A stretch of 64,000 nt of DNA, taken from Pyrocephalus nanus (Eukaryota > Chordata > Aves > Passeriformes > Tyrannidae). Positions 25,486-38,080 of the stretch are shown here, piece after piece. The stretch is from assembly GCA_038380795.1 (NCBI GenBank), contig CM076267.1:8911501-8975500 (forward strand), read 5' to 3'. Numbering within the stretch: position 1 is the stretch's first letter; each line of letters begins with the position of its first letter. A program made the position numbers and the translations under genes. The notes beneath the pieces were generated by a model that did no database searches, was not told the origin of the DNA, and saw only the letters and a list, made by a program, of their open reading frames with translations.

Positions 25486-25600
25486 GACAGGGGATTTCCA
25501 CCGACTTCATTTGGAAAATATGTCATTTGCTAACTCTTGTTAACAAGTAGTAAGGCATCTTTTGCTTGCCCAGGGTTACACGGACCAGCAAGAGACATTG
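25486..25600 (+). repeat. Possible ancient repeat fragments
   Basis: gggatttccaccgacttcat near 25493 resembles the 'ttccattgacttcaatggg' repeat phrase. About 60 bases on, cttgcccagggttacac resembles the MIR/L2-type phrase 'cttgcccaaggtcacac'. Both are short and diverged. Confidence 0.3.
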
Positions 25601-28600
25601 CTGAGGAGAAAGAGAGAAGGATTGACAGGGCAAGCCAGGTGCAGAAATAAAGCTTGCAAATTTGTGTAAAACTCAGTGGAAAGGCCTGTAAGTAAGTTGC
25701 TGACACCTCAGTTTATCTGAACTGTCTATTGCAAAGTCTGTATTGGAAGTTCTTACTCCACATGCCAACAAAGCAAAAAAACCAGACCTTGAGATGACTC
25801 TTGGCATCATCTGAATCATGTTAAAAGTGAAGTTGTCAAAAGACTCCTAGTAAAACTCCACCTGGGCAAACACAGTCAATGCCTCCTTGAAGGGGAGACA
25901 GCAGGATGGTTTGGCACCTAAAGTATTATAGCAGTGTTCTTATCTGGTGTGTCGTGCCCACCGTAATCTTATGCCCTCTTGGAATGGTACATGCTGCCTC
26001 TGCAGTTCTCAGATTAGCTTTCCATGACCTGCCATTAATGCAAACAGATAATAGGATTCCTTGCTTCTTTATGGTCTAAGTCACAAGATTATGGCTTGAG
26101 AGAAAGTGGATAGCAGTAAGCAGGATTCTTCCTTTGCAAACAGTGAAGCAAAACAATCCTTCTTTGACTAAATCTCCATTATTTACAGGGGTAGTATTGA
26201 AATCTTCTCTTCTTAAATGCAAAAGAACTATCAGCAGAAGGCAATTTGCTTGATCAGAAACCTGTAAGCCTACCTTTCTTCTTAATACAATGTCCAAGGA
26301 GCCCTGTCTCCCTGCTGCTTCCCCACACAGCCCTTGTACGTACTTCACTTGCTGACTGTTTCTCACTCTCTTTCCCCCACATGCTCAGATAATTGTAGTT
26401 ACAAAGAATGAATTCACCAGTCTCCTCATCAGTCTTTGAGAATTTCTTTCAGGGGATTAGGTATGTGTCTTTATCATGCAACCCAACACCATAAGTTTTG
26501 TTTGAACTATCAGTGTACAAGAGAGCATGTAGCTGCTTCTTCAGCTGGATTTGAAAGAAGAGAGTTTCCCATGACTTTTCCACAAACCTGTAATTGCTTA
26601 TAGATCAAAGTTCCATTTGATAACAGCTATAAATATCTTTCATTTTAGCATTGTTAATATTCTAGAATTTGGAGGGGTTTTTCCCAGTGGAATTAGATTA
26701 AATTTTCTATAATACTAACCAAAACTTTTCCATTTACTCCAGGAGTTTGTCATGATAAGTTTTTAAGCAATGCTTTTGATAGGTTATGCCTAATGTGCCC
26801 AAACTTGTGATACAATGTTAATGATGAAAAAGAATCCTCAATAACTTGCATAGACCCTTCTACAAAATAAAAAGTCTAGGAGAGTATTTTTTCACTGATT
26901 ACCCCCACTGGCTGTACCCCATCTTTCACCTTCAGATAGGTCTATTCTTTATGGTAACAAATACTGAGACTGGGAATGTCCATTTACTATTTGCCATGTA
27001 GTGGGAAGGTCTCTCTATGTTATTTACTGGGAAGGTGGGCATGTGTCCTAAAAAGTTAAATAGTTTTCAGGGAATTTACTTCAAAAGACTGCGTTTTTTT
27101 TCATTAGGGACAGTTCTCCTTTGTTGTGAAACTGCACTGTAAAAAAACCCACACTGCAAGGTCTGGTTTATGAGGTTAGAAAGGCAGTCTACAATTAAGA
27201 CCATTTCCCAATTTATCCCTCTTTAGATCTGAACTGAGTATCTTTCTTAAAAAAAAATCAAAAAACAGAAAACAAAAAACAACACAATCAGTGCAAAGAA
27301 GTTATGAAGTTAAATGAGAGAATAAGAGTCCTTATTTGGTATTTCTCTCAAAACCAGAAGAAATAATTAGTAAAATCCCTTCCAGGCTTAAAGTTTCTGG
27401 GCCAAGATAAGGAGTCTTTGTGTTTTGGGGAATGCTGCAATACCTGCAAGATAGGATTTTCTAAATAGTCTAAGTAAATTAACTTATACAGAAAATATGC
27501 TTTACCGATTACATACGCTTTTCAGTTGGTATAATTTGTTTTCATTTTCAGTTTTAATTTTTTAAAAAATATAGAAAAGTAGCAGCTGGACTCCTCTTAC
27601 TGAATATACCTAACCTCAGTGTAGTGGCAGCTGTGATATAAGCCATCTGAAGATAATTTCTCTCCATATTTAGTCTTGAATAATTGGTAATATTAGAAGT
27701 TTCTTAATGTTGCTCATAATTCCTTAAAGCAAAGCCCCATACTTATAACTTGTTCCATCTTCACTGAGAGGAATCTCATTTGTCCTCCAAAATCAAGATT
27801 ATTAAGAAATCAAAGATCTCCATAGATGTTTGTGATGTTTATAAAACTGTTATTACATTGTAGGCCAATTATGTCAAGTAAATCACATAAGTCAACTTCC
27901 AGAGCAACTATTGCAATTCATAAGACAAAAACACAAGTACAAAGAATAGCCCAGGACTACCCAAGGTTGCTGACAGGGGATTATGGAAAGAAAATGCAAA
28001 TTTTGCCTGGAGAAACATTCCTATTGAACTATAGACTTTATCTTATCAAAGCTGTTAGATGGTGTTGCCTAGTTCATAATATTTTCATTACAGAGCTTAC
28101 ATTCCTTGAATCTGTTCACAAGTTTGTATCTTTATTTTCCTTCAGGTGTAGGACTTAATCTGCTTACCTTTCTTCATAAAGGACATACTAGCTTTGGAGA
28201 AGGATGCCATGACATTCAAATCACAGATTATATTATTATTAGGGAGGCTTAGAAGAAAGTTGGAAAAGTGCACAGAAATGACAGCACTTATAAATAAGTC
28301 TGCAAAACATACTTGAATCTGAAATCTGTTAGAATCCTCTCCTGTTTTCCCCAGTAATTTACATCCTTAGGTGGATTATCATGATAAGTCATTACAAAGA
28401 GCTCATCTTGGAACACAGGCTGGAAATATTTTTCAAGTGCTTTATAATAGAAAAGACACAAATAGATGATGAAAAAATGGTGCTTGAATTCTGAATATTA
28501 CCAAAGAAATATAATTTATTACACATCTTTAAAATTTGTTCCTCATTTAGCACCTGTTAATTGACAGGAATTTTCCTCTTCAGATACTTTAATGTTTCTT

Positions 28601-29454
28601 GCCTTCGCTGTGGAGAGATGTGTTGTGGTGGTTCCCCCCTGCATCATATGGAAATGCCTCTCATACAAAAACCTTAGAAGACATGGCTCCAGATGTTAAA
28701 AAGGAGACTGAATTGATATTTTTTATATTTCCAAAGCAATATTTTATTAGCTCTACCCCAAGTACATATTTGCCTTACACAGGTAACAATTACACCTTAG
28801 CAAATCTTAAATCAGGAGTAGTCTTTAAGACACACACACTGAGTAGAAGAGAAGCATTCCTATAACTGCAGTTTTGTTTATCTAGTTCAAAATTCCAGTA
28901 ATCACTTTTGTATCTTTGAATTTGTACTGTCATATTCAGGGCAACATTAGATAAATTCTTGTGCTTTTAACACTCGTGTCATAACAGGATTTTAGCAGTG
29001 GGCTAGCAGATTCAGAGGTGAAAATACCCATTAGTATTAATATGTAGAGTAGGAAATGAAAACAGGGATTTCAGCTTTGGCAAAAGAATATTTTTTTTTA
29101 GAAAAAAAAAATCAGGTCCTGATTCAGCAAATTCCCAGAGGGAGAAGGTGTGTACCAGGTTGGATCTGCACAAGGTGGCTGCTGGTAGTGATGCTGGATT
29201 AAATGCGCTGTTCTTTTCAGTACAGTTCCTTGCCTTCTCTGTGAGAATGTCATGGAAAACACAGTGCAATGTCTTATTGTAAGCAAAATAAATAACAAAA
29301 CTGCTTCTCACCTCATGATAGTCCCTCCCCCAAAAAGAAGAATCTGGGGCACTATAGTCCAGCCAAATAAACATGAGTTCCTGGAATAATGCTGGAACAG
29401 AGTAAAACAAAATCCTTTTTCAAACATATATTCCAGAGAAAACTTGGAATGTAG
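25601..29454. other. Non-coding block
   Basis: AT-rich. An A-rich low-complexity patch lies at 27248-27287. Frames at 26076-26366 (minus), 27826-28158 and 28599-28865 (plus) show no domain or family resemblance. Confidence 0.45.
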
Positions 29455-29730
29455 CAAAATGAATAGGATCCTATGTAGCATTTAGCATGTGTCCGAGGAC
29501 ATATCACAAGTGTGCCAATTCAAGCCAAACTGCTTTCTGTGGCAATAGCCTTTGTGGATAGGGAAGAGATTGTTCTTGTCATATATTTTAATTCTAGTGA
29601 CAATTTTTACGTAGTTTATCTGGTATTCTCATAAGAAAGCAAAATAAAAGTGATATTCACGTAACTCCTAATGAGACTCAGAAAAGCACAGTCTAGAAGG
29701 GTGTGAGGTGGTTTAGTCATACAGAAGGAC
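29455..29730 (+). mobile_element. CR1 LINE fragment, ORF2 middle (old)
   Basis: The run tgctttctgtggcaatagcc, tttgtggatagggaagagat, tgttcttgtcatatatttta and then 'tattctcataagaaagca' parallels the amniote CR1 ORF2 reverse-transcriptase segment. That segment reads 'gataggggaagag...gatgtcatatatcttgactttagtaaggc...gacattctcataagcaagc'. The sense strand is plus. Stops and indels break the frame, so it is an inactive remnant. Both boundaries are approximate. Confidence 0.75.
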
Positions 29731-31243
29731 TGAAAAAGGGAATAGTACAGTCTCCAAGCTTTTGTTGCATCTCATCTGTTCTCCATGTCCATCATGGGCA
29801 AGACAAGCACTAACGGACTTATATTTTGTTATATAGTTCACTGTCAACAAAATTTTAGGAACACTAAGGATAACAAGACACATGAAGACTGGATTTTCCC
29901 TTTGGGAGATCTCTAAAAGCAGGCTAGACAAACATCATTAAGAATTGCAGAAGGGTCACCGATCTTGCCTTAGGGTGGGGAAAGGTTCAGAAAACCTCTC
30001 AGTGGTCCTTTCTGTCCTACGATAAAACAACACTCTTTCTTCCCAAAGCAAAACCTGTTAGCACACTGGAACACACAGGGCAGGCTCCCCCTCCTCTTTC
30101 TGTTCAGATGACCCCTGACATTTGCCCACCAATTAATCAATTATGGTCTGAAGAGTGAGTATATTGCCAGAAAAGGACTCCTGGGAAGTGACACTAATAG
30201 AGTATCTGAAATACACAATCTGGCACACACGGATGCAAGGTAGAGCTACATCCAGGTAGTCTCTTTACAAGTCTCTGCAGAATTTTGCCCACAGTCCCAA
30301 GCAGTGAAGTTTCCTGTAGCATTTCTCAGTGTTACCATGTTTAAAGGCTCAGCAAATAACTGTTCATCTGCAGCCTGCCCGCCTCATATGTCTGGGTGGA
30401 CCGTAGCTAACATGGACTGCACTGTCCATGTGTGAAACGTGTTCTGCCCCAAGACTGTGGGAGCTGCATAAATTCCACATGTGAAATATGTCAAGCATAT
30501 GTAGACATGCCCTGAATCTTAATGAATTTTAACTAGGAAATAATTCCAGGATTGTTTATTTCAACTATTTATTTATAAGGAGGGACTTCAGGAGAATCTG
30601 TGTAATATTCAATTTGCAGAAAATAGAAGATATTATTTATCACTGTGATATCCAAGTTGTAAAGTTGGATGCCAGTATTTCCTTCTCTTCTGTGACTTTT
30701 ACTCCCACACAGATATTACTATGTAGAATTGGAAATTTACTCCAAAATGTAAATTAAGACACCACAGTGGTAGCTTCTGCAGATAACACAACCTTTTAAT
30801 CACCTGAATGCTGGTTTTGGCTGTATCTCTACTTATCAGCACTATTTAGTAGCAGACATTTAAAGCAAATGAGAAGTGAAGTGTCTTTAATTATTGCAAT
30901 GTATCAGTTGAGTTTCTTCAACTTCAGTAGAGAAGAAAAAAAATTAGAAGAGCCAAGGTTGAATTAGTACACTGAATCCAATGCCCAGTTCTGCAGGACT
31001 CAAAATATGAAGGCACTACCTTATACCTGATGAAGTACGGCTGAAAAAGATGTTTCACATTTGAGACTGGACTTTCAAGTCACTGAAATTGTCACTGGAA
31101 CAGGCACAGGTTTTTGACTACCAGCTTTTTCTCTGTGTTGGCTTCTTAAGAAGGAAGGTGGGATTGCTGACTTCTCAAGTTGTTGCTTCTTCATATTGGG
31201 TAACTACCCTATAACAGGATATTTTTCTTTACCCCAGGAAATT
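29731..31243. other. Non-coding block
   Basis: Unique-looking AT-rich sequence. No repeat or gene was recognised. Confidence 0.45.
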
Positions 31244-31264
31244 AAAAAAAAAAAAAAAAAAAAA
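31244..31264 (+). repeat. Poly(A) run, 21 bases
   Basis: Twenty-one uninterrupted A. No retrocopy body was recognised upstream. Confidence 0.95.
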
Positions 31265-31864
31265 TTGGCTGAAAGAACATCTAGGACAAAGAGACCACTG
31301 TGTGTAAAAGAATGCTAACATTTGGAAAATTGCAAGTCCTCCCTACTTTACTCAAACGTCCTCACAGGGAAGAAGAAAGTCAACTGAGACGTGGAGCCAA
31401 CATAATTCCCAAAAGCAGTTCTGCAGTCCTGCTCCATGAGTTCTTCAAATCCATTAAAAATGGCTGCTCTTACAGAAAGAGTCATAAGCCCAGCACTTTT
31501 TTTCTCTGAAACCTCTTTGTATTCTTTGTTTCTTTCACTTTAAATAAAAGCTATCCATTCTGTGTTGACCTTGTAGTGCAGGACTTCCAGTGTCCCCTTG
31601 CAGAGTTTGGCCTAATACAAAGAACAGCTGGTACCACTAATACTAATGGATTTCCTGGTTTTAGTTCAAATACAGTAAACTTTTAGTTTCATACGCACTA
31701 AATCTGAAGATAGGGTTTTCATATTTGTTTTTCTCCAGTGAGAATCATAGGCTTTAAATGTACTTTCAGAAATAAAAATGGGGGGAAAAAAAAGGAGAAA
31801 GTACTTTTTAATATGTTGGCAAAAAATGCGCCATTTTCTTTCTTCCCTGTGTTTTAGCCCACTC

Positions 31865-31915
31865 CTGTGAAAGATCCTGATCAGGACCCCAGAACCGATC
31901 TGATGATTTGTGAGA
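31865..31915 (+). repeat. Possible ancient repeat fragment
   Basis: aaagatcctgatcaggaccc, continuing cagaaccgatctgatg, recalls the 'gatcctgatcagggcccc' wording of old amniote repeats. The match is short and uncertain. Confidence 0.25.
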
Positions 31916-32097
31916 CCCCAGTGAAAACATGTAATGCAATGGAAGAATTTAAAACATAATTACATATGTCTGTCAAAGCTGTTTAAAACTTTAAATTAAC
32001 TGTACATGGAGTGTGAAGGGGTCAGACCTCTATTAGCACAGCACCATATGAAGTTTCATTTCCCTGAAAAATGGGAAACAGTAGAGGATTGGGCAGA

Positions 32098-32165
32098 CCT
32101 CGGGGCCAAATCCTGCTGGGGCTGAGTGGCAACCTGAGACCAGTGAGAACTGGGGGCCTTTGGTT
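32098..32165 (+). repeat. Ancient amniote repeat fragment ('ggggccaaatcctgctgggg')
   Basis: ggggccaaatcctgctgggg is close to the recurring phrase 'gggccagatcctgctccc'. The block ends in 'actgggggcc'. It falls inside the otherwise unassigned plus frame 32071-32334. Confidence 0.4.
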
Positions 32166-32764
32166 TGTGAGAGAGAGGACCAGCCCTTTGCAGGTCAGAG
32201 AGCTGTCAGGAGAAGGCTTTGCAAGTTGTTTAGCACATCAAAGATTCAGGAAGGCTGAGATACACAATGATTGGTCTAGCAAATCTAAGACACTAATTCT
32301 ATATGTTTATTTTTCATGCACAAAGTTCTTTTGAAACTCACCAGTCTTTACAGAAACTTACCATCATTTACATATTTTTGTGTTGGCACCATATAAATCT
32401 GTGGTCTCCCTCCCAAACACAGTAGGGTTTACTTCTAGCCAAAGGCACACATGCTGATGTGACCAAGATTAATTTGTAGCCTAGAAAACTACCAGAATAG
32501 AAAGTTAATAAAAACAATTATGTTCTCAAAGGAATTCAAATTGTTGAGCACCTGGAAAGCAATTCTTTATATAGTGAATAAACTGGATATAAAAAAGATA
32601 CAGAAGTCTCAAAGCATAAGGTTGGTCACAATAAGTGTAAGTGTGTTCAAGGTAAGTTCTACTCAGGGATCTTCAGGGAACACTTTTTAGCAGGGTATTT
32701 CTGAAACTGAACAAAATGTTCCTTCCATATGAACATTGTATTCCTGTCATGATGCCCTTAAGGA

Positions 32765-32806
32765 TAATCTTTTCCTTTCTAGAACAGATCAAAACTCTTT
32801 TTTCCT
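32765..32806 (+). repeat. Copy A of a 42-bp duplicated sequence
   Basis: Forty-two bases starting taatcttttcctttctagaa match 37027-37068 with a single mismatch (C at 32785 against A at 37047). The flanks do not align beyond a short 'caacag' after the match. Origin is unknown: either remnants of an unrecognised repeat or a small segmental copy. Confidence 0.8.
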
Positions 32807-32999
32807 CAACAGCATTAAGGAACTGTTTTACTTAATGTGAATTGTTCTCCTTGGAACAAATCTGATGATCATTTCACAGCCTCACGAGCTCAGAGTGGAA
32901 TGTGATTTGGGATGAGATAAAAAAGGTCTTGCATTCCTACTCTGTCTGGGTAGTAGATCCCCACACTAGTAGGTAGCAAGCCAGGTTTTAAGGTGTTTT

Positions 33000-33165
33000 T
33001 GCCTCTGCTTTAGTAGAGAGAAAAGCACTGTAGTCAGTGTCCCACAGCTGGCCTGGAGGTCTTTTATCACATCAAGCTCTGCTTCCACAGGATTTGAACC
33101 TTTGCCCCAATGTGAGCGTTTTGTCCCTTACCTGATCTCCCAGAGAAGACCCCTCTTGAGCTTTC
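33000..33165 (-). repeat. tRNA-headed ancient amniote repeat (SINE-like)
   Basis: On the minus strand the segment contains ggttcaaatcc (33090-33100), which fits the tRNA B-box consensus. It is preceded by 'ggtaagggacaaaacgctca' (an eroded 'ggttagggcac...ctcac') and followed by 'gtggaagcagagcttgatg'. The order matches a widespread reptile/bird repeat with the wording 'ggttagggcactcacctgggat...ggttcaaatccctgctctgcc'. No intact tRNA cloverleaf can be drawn: the T stem has a mismatch and no clear anticodon arm is visible. It is therefore a repeat and not a tRNA gene. Confidence 0.55.
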
Positions 33166-33754
33166 TCTCTGATTATTTCTTCTGGTTTTCCTTCTTGCTT
33201 TGCTGTTTAACACCAACGAGAGAAAGGCAAAATGACAAACATCTGCCTAACATGAACTTGAACTGTAGCCAACTTTGATTCTAGACAACATTGATTTTAG
33301 TGCTCTGATTATAGCCTCAATCCACTGCTTTCTTTTGATCTTCTTTCTGAGTATTTCTCTACCTTGATACTCTGATGATGAGACAGTATTTGTCTTAAGT
33401 ACCAGCAAACACTTCATTTGGGTTTCTGGCATCAGGCATCCTGCTGACATGCATTAGAGGTATCGAATGTCTCCGCTTCCCAATTGTCAGTTCATATTTT
33501 GGTGTTTATTTGCAGAGCCTGGTAAATGTGTTTTTCAGCTATCATTCACCCATATTTTCATATCAAAACACTGTTTGTACTGGGTGTTTATTACTTCCTG
33601 CTGTTCATTTACACAAAACAACTATTTTAGTGGAAGTAAGTATGGTGCATAATTAAAACCTAACAACTGCAGTTCTAAAAAAAATTATACATGGATGTAT
33701 ATGCTACACCCAGCCACCTAATAGTGCCTGCATATGAAATATTTTTTGGTCTGA

Positions 33755-33783
33755 AGATAGATTAATAGATCTTTAATCTATCT
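33755..33783. repeat. Perfect 11-bp inverted repeat, 7-base loop
   Basis: Left arm agatagattaa (33755-33765) and right arm ttaatctatct (33773-33783) flank the loop tagatct. The arms are AT-rich, so chance occurrence in 64 kb is plausible. It is not followed by a T run and the context is eukaryotic, so it is not a rho-independent terminator. Confidence 0.85.
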
Positions 33784-36765
33784 ACTGCCAGTACACTCTC
33801 AATTTTTATTGCATCTTTTAATAAGCAGCTATTAAACTTATATCTGTGCACATGTTGGCTATTTGTGTAGTTGATCCTTGAAAATGCCATAACTCTTGTT
33901 TATACACAGTCATATCACTTTTCCTCTTCTTTCTAGGCATGGAGACACTGTAAATATCAAATTTGTATGAATTATCTTTGATCTATATTGTAGCTGTTTA
34001 ATATTAGGCAGGAATTAGGAAATGTTCCAACTCGTGTGAATACTATAGTATGATTGTACAATGAGAAACTTATTTATAGTTCATTCATTGCTAAAAAATA
34101 GCATCTGCTAAGTTAAACCAGAGAAATGTGATGTTTCAGTCTTTACCCCAACACACTCAGCACAGAAATGAGCTACAGTCACTATGGAGTATCTCTGGAA
34201 AATGCTGACTTTTCCAACAGCAGCAGCTGCATCTCTGTCATGTTAGTCTACAAGCACACAGAGAATATTTTGGGTTTGGTTCTGGTGGGTTTTTTAAGTT
34301 TAATGTTGTCTAAGACCTCCTTGAAAAAAAATTTGGGAAACTTTAGGCATTTAAAAAATTCTGGGTCCGAGTTTTGCAACAAAGAAGCGTTTAGACTGCA
34401 GATTGCTGTGCCCTCATGAAATAACCTTCTGGGACTGAAGTATCTGGAGTTTTTGCAGAGAGAGAAGAGCAGCTCAGGACATGTGTGTTCAGGACTGAGT
34501 TGCAAATTTGTGTTTCCTTTACGTCCGTGATCTTTTGTGCTCCAAACAGCATCTGTATGACTGTTGGGAAAGTTTCTCTTCATGAATCCACCTTGCGGTT
34601 GTGTTTAGGAGTCCCTAAGTGTCCAACTATGTGAGAGATGCAGAAGCAGAGGAGGAATAGGGCTGGAAAGGAGTTGCTGAATTTCTCATGAAAACTGGCT
34701 CTGACCCAGAGGATGAAAACCAATGTGATCATGCATTTATTTGAGTGTTTCAGGGAAAGATGAACCTGGATTCTCCATACAGCTGGACAGAATCACTTGT
34801 AAGCTGCAGAGATTTAGCCATCAGGGCTCTGGGAGGCTCACCTTCAGGAGGTTAATGCACTTGGGTTTTTATGGGCTCTCTGCACTGGAGAAGATTTTTC
34901 TCCTGGAAGTATACCCAGAAGAGAAAGCACAATGACATTTGCTCCAAGGCTTCCATAGCCACTTGCCATCAGCAGCAGGTGACAGAAACTGCAGGATGCA
35001 GTGATGATGGAGCACTGAATTGGAAACATGGCAGACCTTACATGGGAATTCTCTGCACTTCTCACTACCTGCAGTCTGGGCAAACTGGATATAACATGAG
35101 AGTCTCTTCTGCATATTTTAGAACAGTCTTCCTGGTTTTCCTACTATATCAGGATGGTTTTCTTTATTTTCCACTCATGTCAGTGGTTCAACAGTGAAAA
35201 ACACTGTGAAAGCAAACGTATTTAGTGAATATTTTTAACCCACTGGTACCTTGGGCTTAAAAGAATAAAGCTTATCTTAAGTATCTCAATGAGTTTAAAT
35301 AGTAACTGAGAAAACTTTCATTTTTATCTATAACTTCAGGTACTTTTTCATTTCACTTTCTTCCTGCTTATATATTTTGCTATTATAGGTGAGGAATTTT
35401 AAATATATTAAAAAACCCTGACATATTTTATTTAATTTTTTCCTTATTTTTTTAATCTTTAAGTATGTTACTTTAAAATTTTTTCCAGGTGTAATATCAG
35501 CTAGTACTGTGATGTCTGTGTATGCACCTCAAGCATGTTTTTAGGGCTGGTAAATGCCCTAAATCTGAGCCTTTATTCTTAAAGTTCACAAAATTCGCAT
35601 GGCAAATTGACTGTTCAATAAAACTGCATATAAAATATTCCTTGAGTGCACATCTTAGAAGAAATGCATAATTTTTTGTGTCTGTGGTGAGAAACATTAC
35701 TTCAAAAATAGTCTAAAACCAAAGGGAATTCCAAACACACATGCTTTAAAAAGTAATTATTTTCTTTTCAATTCATTTTTAAAGTGATCACACAGGATTC
35801 AAAACTGAAAGTATAGTCCAACTTAGCTGAATAGAGAGTAATAAATGCCAGACTTATAAATGAGGCATGCTTTTAAAAACATAGCTGTAAAAAATTAAAT
35901 TTACAGAAGTGTACAGAGACCAAGTCTGCAGAAAAGATTCAAACTAGTCAGAGCACTTATAAATATGGGATCATCACCAATACTGCATGCAAGTCAAACA
36001 GGTAAGCAAAGTGAACTGGTTGCTTTTTTTCTTACCAAATTAAAACATATGGAAAATGGCTGAGAGTCTGTATATTGATTTGATGCCATACTACAAATTT
36101 AAGGATCAATAGGGGAGACCATCTTTGTGGGCCAGTTTGTGTTGTTTTTCTGTATAGAACATCATGGGCTGATCAAAATTTCAAAGCAATTACTTCATTT
36201 ATGAGTATAGGGCCTGTCAAGGGTCATTTTTTAAATAACTGATGTGTAAGACAGCCCTTGGAGAGAGCACATGAGGTCCAAGAAGAGGTACACTTAGCAC
36301 TGGTGGTCTACTGTTAGTGTGGGATCTTTAGGTCTACCATCCCATGTAGGACAGAATAGAACAGTGCAAGAAACCTTTCAAGCTTGTGTTTCCCAAAAAC
36401 AATAAAAATTTTGTATGCTTGCATGTATAGCTCTTTGTTTGGTACCATCATGAGTAAATGCCTGAAAACCATGCCCAGAATACTAGTAGGATGATCTTAG
36501 CAGTTTATCTCTAAACTTTGATTCAGTTCTGCAAGAAGAACTCAAAGATATTGCCTCCAAGCTTGGAAACCTTTTTAAGTTTGGGTTTTTTACTTAAAAT
36601 CCCAAAGCCTTTACAATTTGGAGGCTCTGATTAAATCATTTATATTTTATCAACATGTATATTTAAATATATATTATTTGAATTAAATAATTTATAGAAA
36701 ATTTAATTACTAGTTATTGCAATGGTAATGACATTTTTTAGTGCAGTACTTACACATCTGCATGA
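33784..36765. other. Non-coding block
   Basis: Frames on opposite strands overlap at 34168-34583 and at 34741-35197. Five frames are open in the latter, which is a GC-richer patch without recognised domains. AT-rich DNA follows to 36.7 kb. Confidence 0.45.
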
Positions 36766-36767
36766 GA

Positions 36768-36855
36768 GTAGGGTTGCATTGTGCTAGGCTCTGTATGGAC
36801 ACACAATTATAACCAAACACACAACCTGAACAGACAATGAAGAGGAAAGAGGAAC
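36768..36855 (+). repeat. L2-type LINE 3' phrase (ancient)
   Basis: gggttgcattgtgctaggct followed by 'ctgtatggacacacaattata' matches the old LINE phrase 'ccccattgtgctaggcgctgtacaaacaca'. The following 'acctgaacagacaatgaaga' recalls its 'aaagacagtccctgcc' continuation. The orientation is plus. It is diverged and its boundaries are uncertain. Confidence 0.5.
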
Positions 36856-37026
36856 ACAGAATGACCAGTATAACAGGCAACATAAACATCTTTTTCAAAC
36901 CAAATACTTTTAGAGGCCTGGAAGGAAGAAGGTAGTTATATGGAGCTGGGTTGCTGGCTGACTTCCAAAGAAAGAAATAGATTATATGGGGAAAATGAAA
37001 TGAGAATCAAATGTAGACAGAGTGCT

Positions 37027-37068
37027 TAATCTTTTCCTTTCTAGAAAAGATCAAAACTCTTTTTTCCT
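37027..37068 (+). repeat. Copy B of a 42-bp duplicated sequence
   Basis: Same sequence as 32765-32806 with one mismatch, and in the same orientation. The next bases (tagcaacag) align with caacag in copy A after a 3-base gap, extending the similarity to about 48 bases. Confidence 0.8.
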
Positions 37069-37589
37069 TAGCAACAGCTAAAATTACACAAATACATTCC
37101 TAATGTTAGTGGCAAAGTACTTATAAGGAATGAGTGCTTTGTCACAAGGCTAATATATTTTGTTGTTGCTTTATTTATTCATTACAGTAGTGTCTAGAGA
37201 GCCCAACTAAAAATCTCCACAAAATTTGGGAAGTTTATAAACAAACTGAAACAACTTATTCTGGCTAGGCAAGAGGAAAGAAATAAGTTAATTCAGAAGA
37301 GAAAAACTCAAAAATTAATGTAGGCACTGGTACTGCATTAAGACATTTTTCCACTAAAATGAATTAGTGAAGAAAATCTTTTGTACATAAACCATGGAGA
37401 AGAGCACCTGCATGGAACACTCAGAAGTTCATTTTGAGATGCACAATTAAGGCACAACAGAGAAATATTCTTATGTATTGTGTCAATAACAGAAGGGTGA
37501 TAAATGCACAGGGAACTTACAATATTGAGTGACTTGCTTTACCTTCATTGTAAATAAGTGGGAAGTAAGGTATGTTTGGAAAAAAAGTA

Positions 37590-38080
37590 GTCTTGGCTGT
37601 GTAAAAGCACTGGTGGACTCTCACTGATCATTTCAAATCAGGAGCAAAAAAGCAAACCAAATGCTAGGAATTATTTGGAATTGAAAAGACCATGAGATGT
37701 GTATCATCATTAGGCCTCTGTGTATCCACTGTGCCCCCCCATCTTAAATACTTTGTGTAGCTCTGGCCCTTTATTGCTACTCCTTTCATCTAAAGAAAGT
37801 TTATCCTGGAACTGGAGAAAGTTCAGAGGACTTGAACAACCATCAGAATTATGGAATGACTAGAGAAAGGATTGTTAATCTGAAAGAAGGATGACTAAAG
37901 GTGTCTATAAACTCATGGAGACCTGGGCTGGATAAGTCAAAGAGAGTTGCACACTGTCTTTTCCAAGGCACCTTAGGAAGCCAACAAGCAGCAGCTTCAA
38001 AAGACATGGATGGAAGTGATTCTTCATAAAGTGCACAAGGAAGTTGTGGGAACTCCTCACCTCAGTTAAAACCAGATGCT
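37590..38080 (+). mobile_element. CR1 LINE fragment, 3' half of ORF2 (old)
   Basis: Successive phrases match amniote CR1: 'agcaaaccaaatgctaggaat', 'atcttaaatactttgtgtagc', 'tggaactggagaaagttcaga', 'gtctataaactcatgg', 'caagcagcagcttcaaaaga' and 'gtgggaactcctcacc'. This is the order seen from the late reverse-transcriptase region towards the 3' UTR. The frame is destroyed by indels. It is the same strand as the fragments at 29.5 and 43.9 kb but a different part of the element. Ends are approximate. Confidence 0.8.

Noticed and set aside
33090..33100. tRNA gene on the minus strand
   Set aside because: Only the B box fits well. There is no acceptor stem, anticodon arm or clean T stem, and the context matches a tRNA-derived repeat.
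33755..33783. Inverted repeat as a transcription terminator
   Set aside because: Eukaryotic context, AT-only arms and no T run; most likely a chance palindrome.
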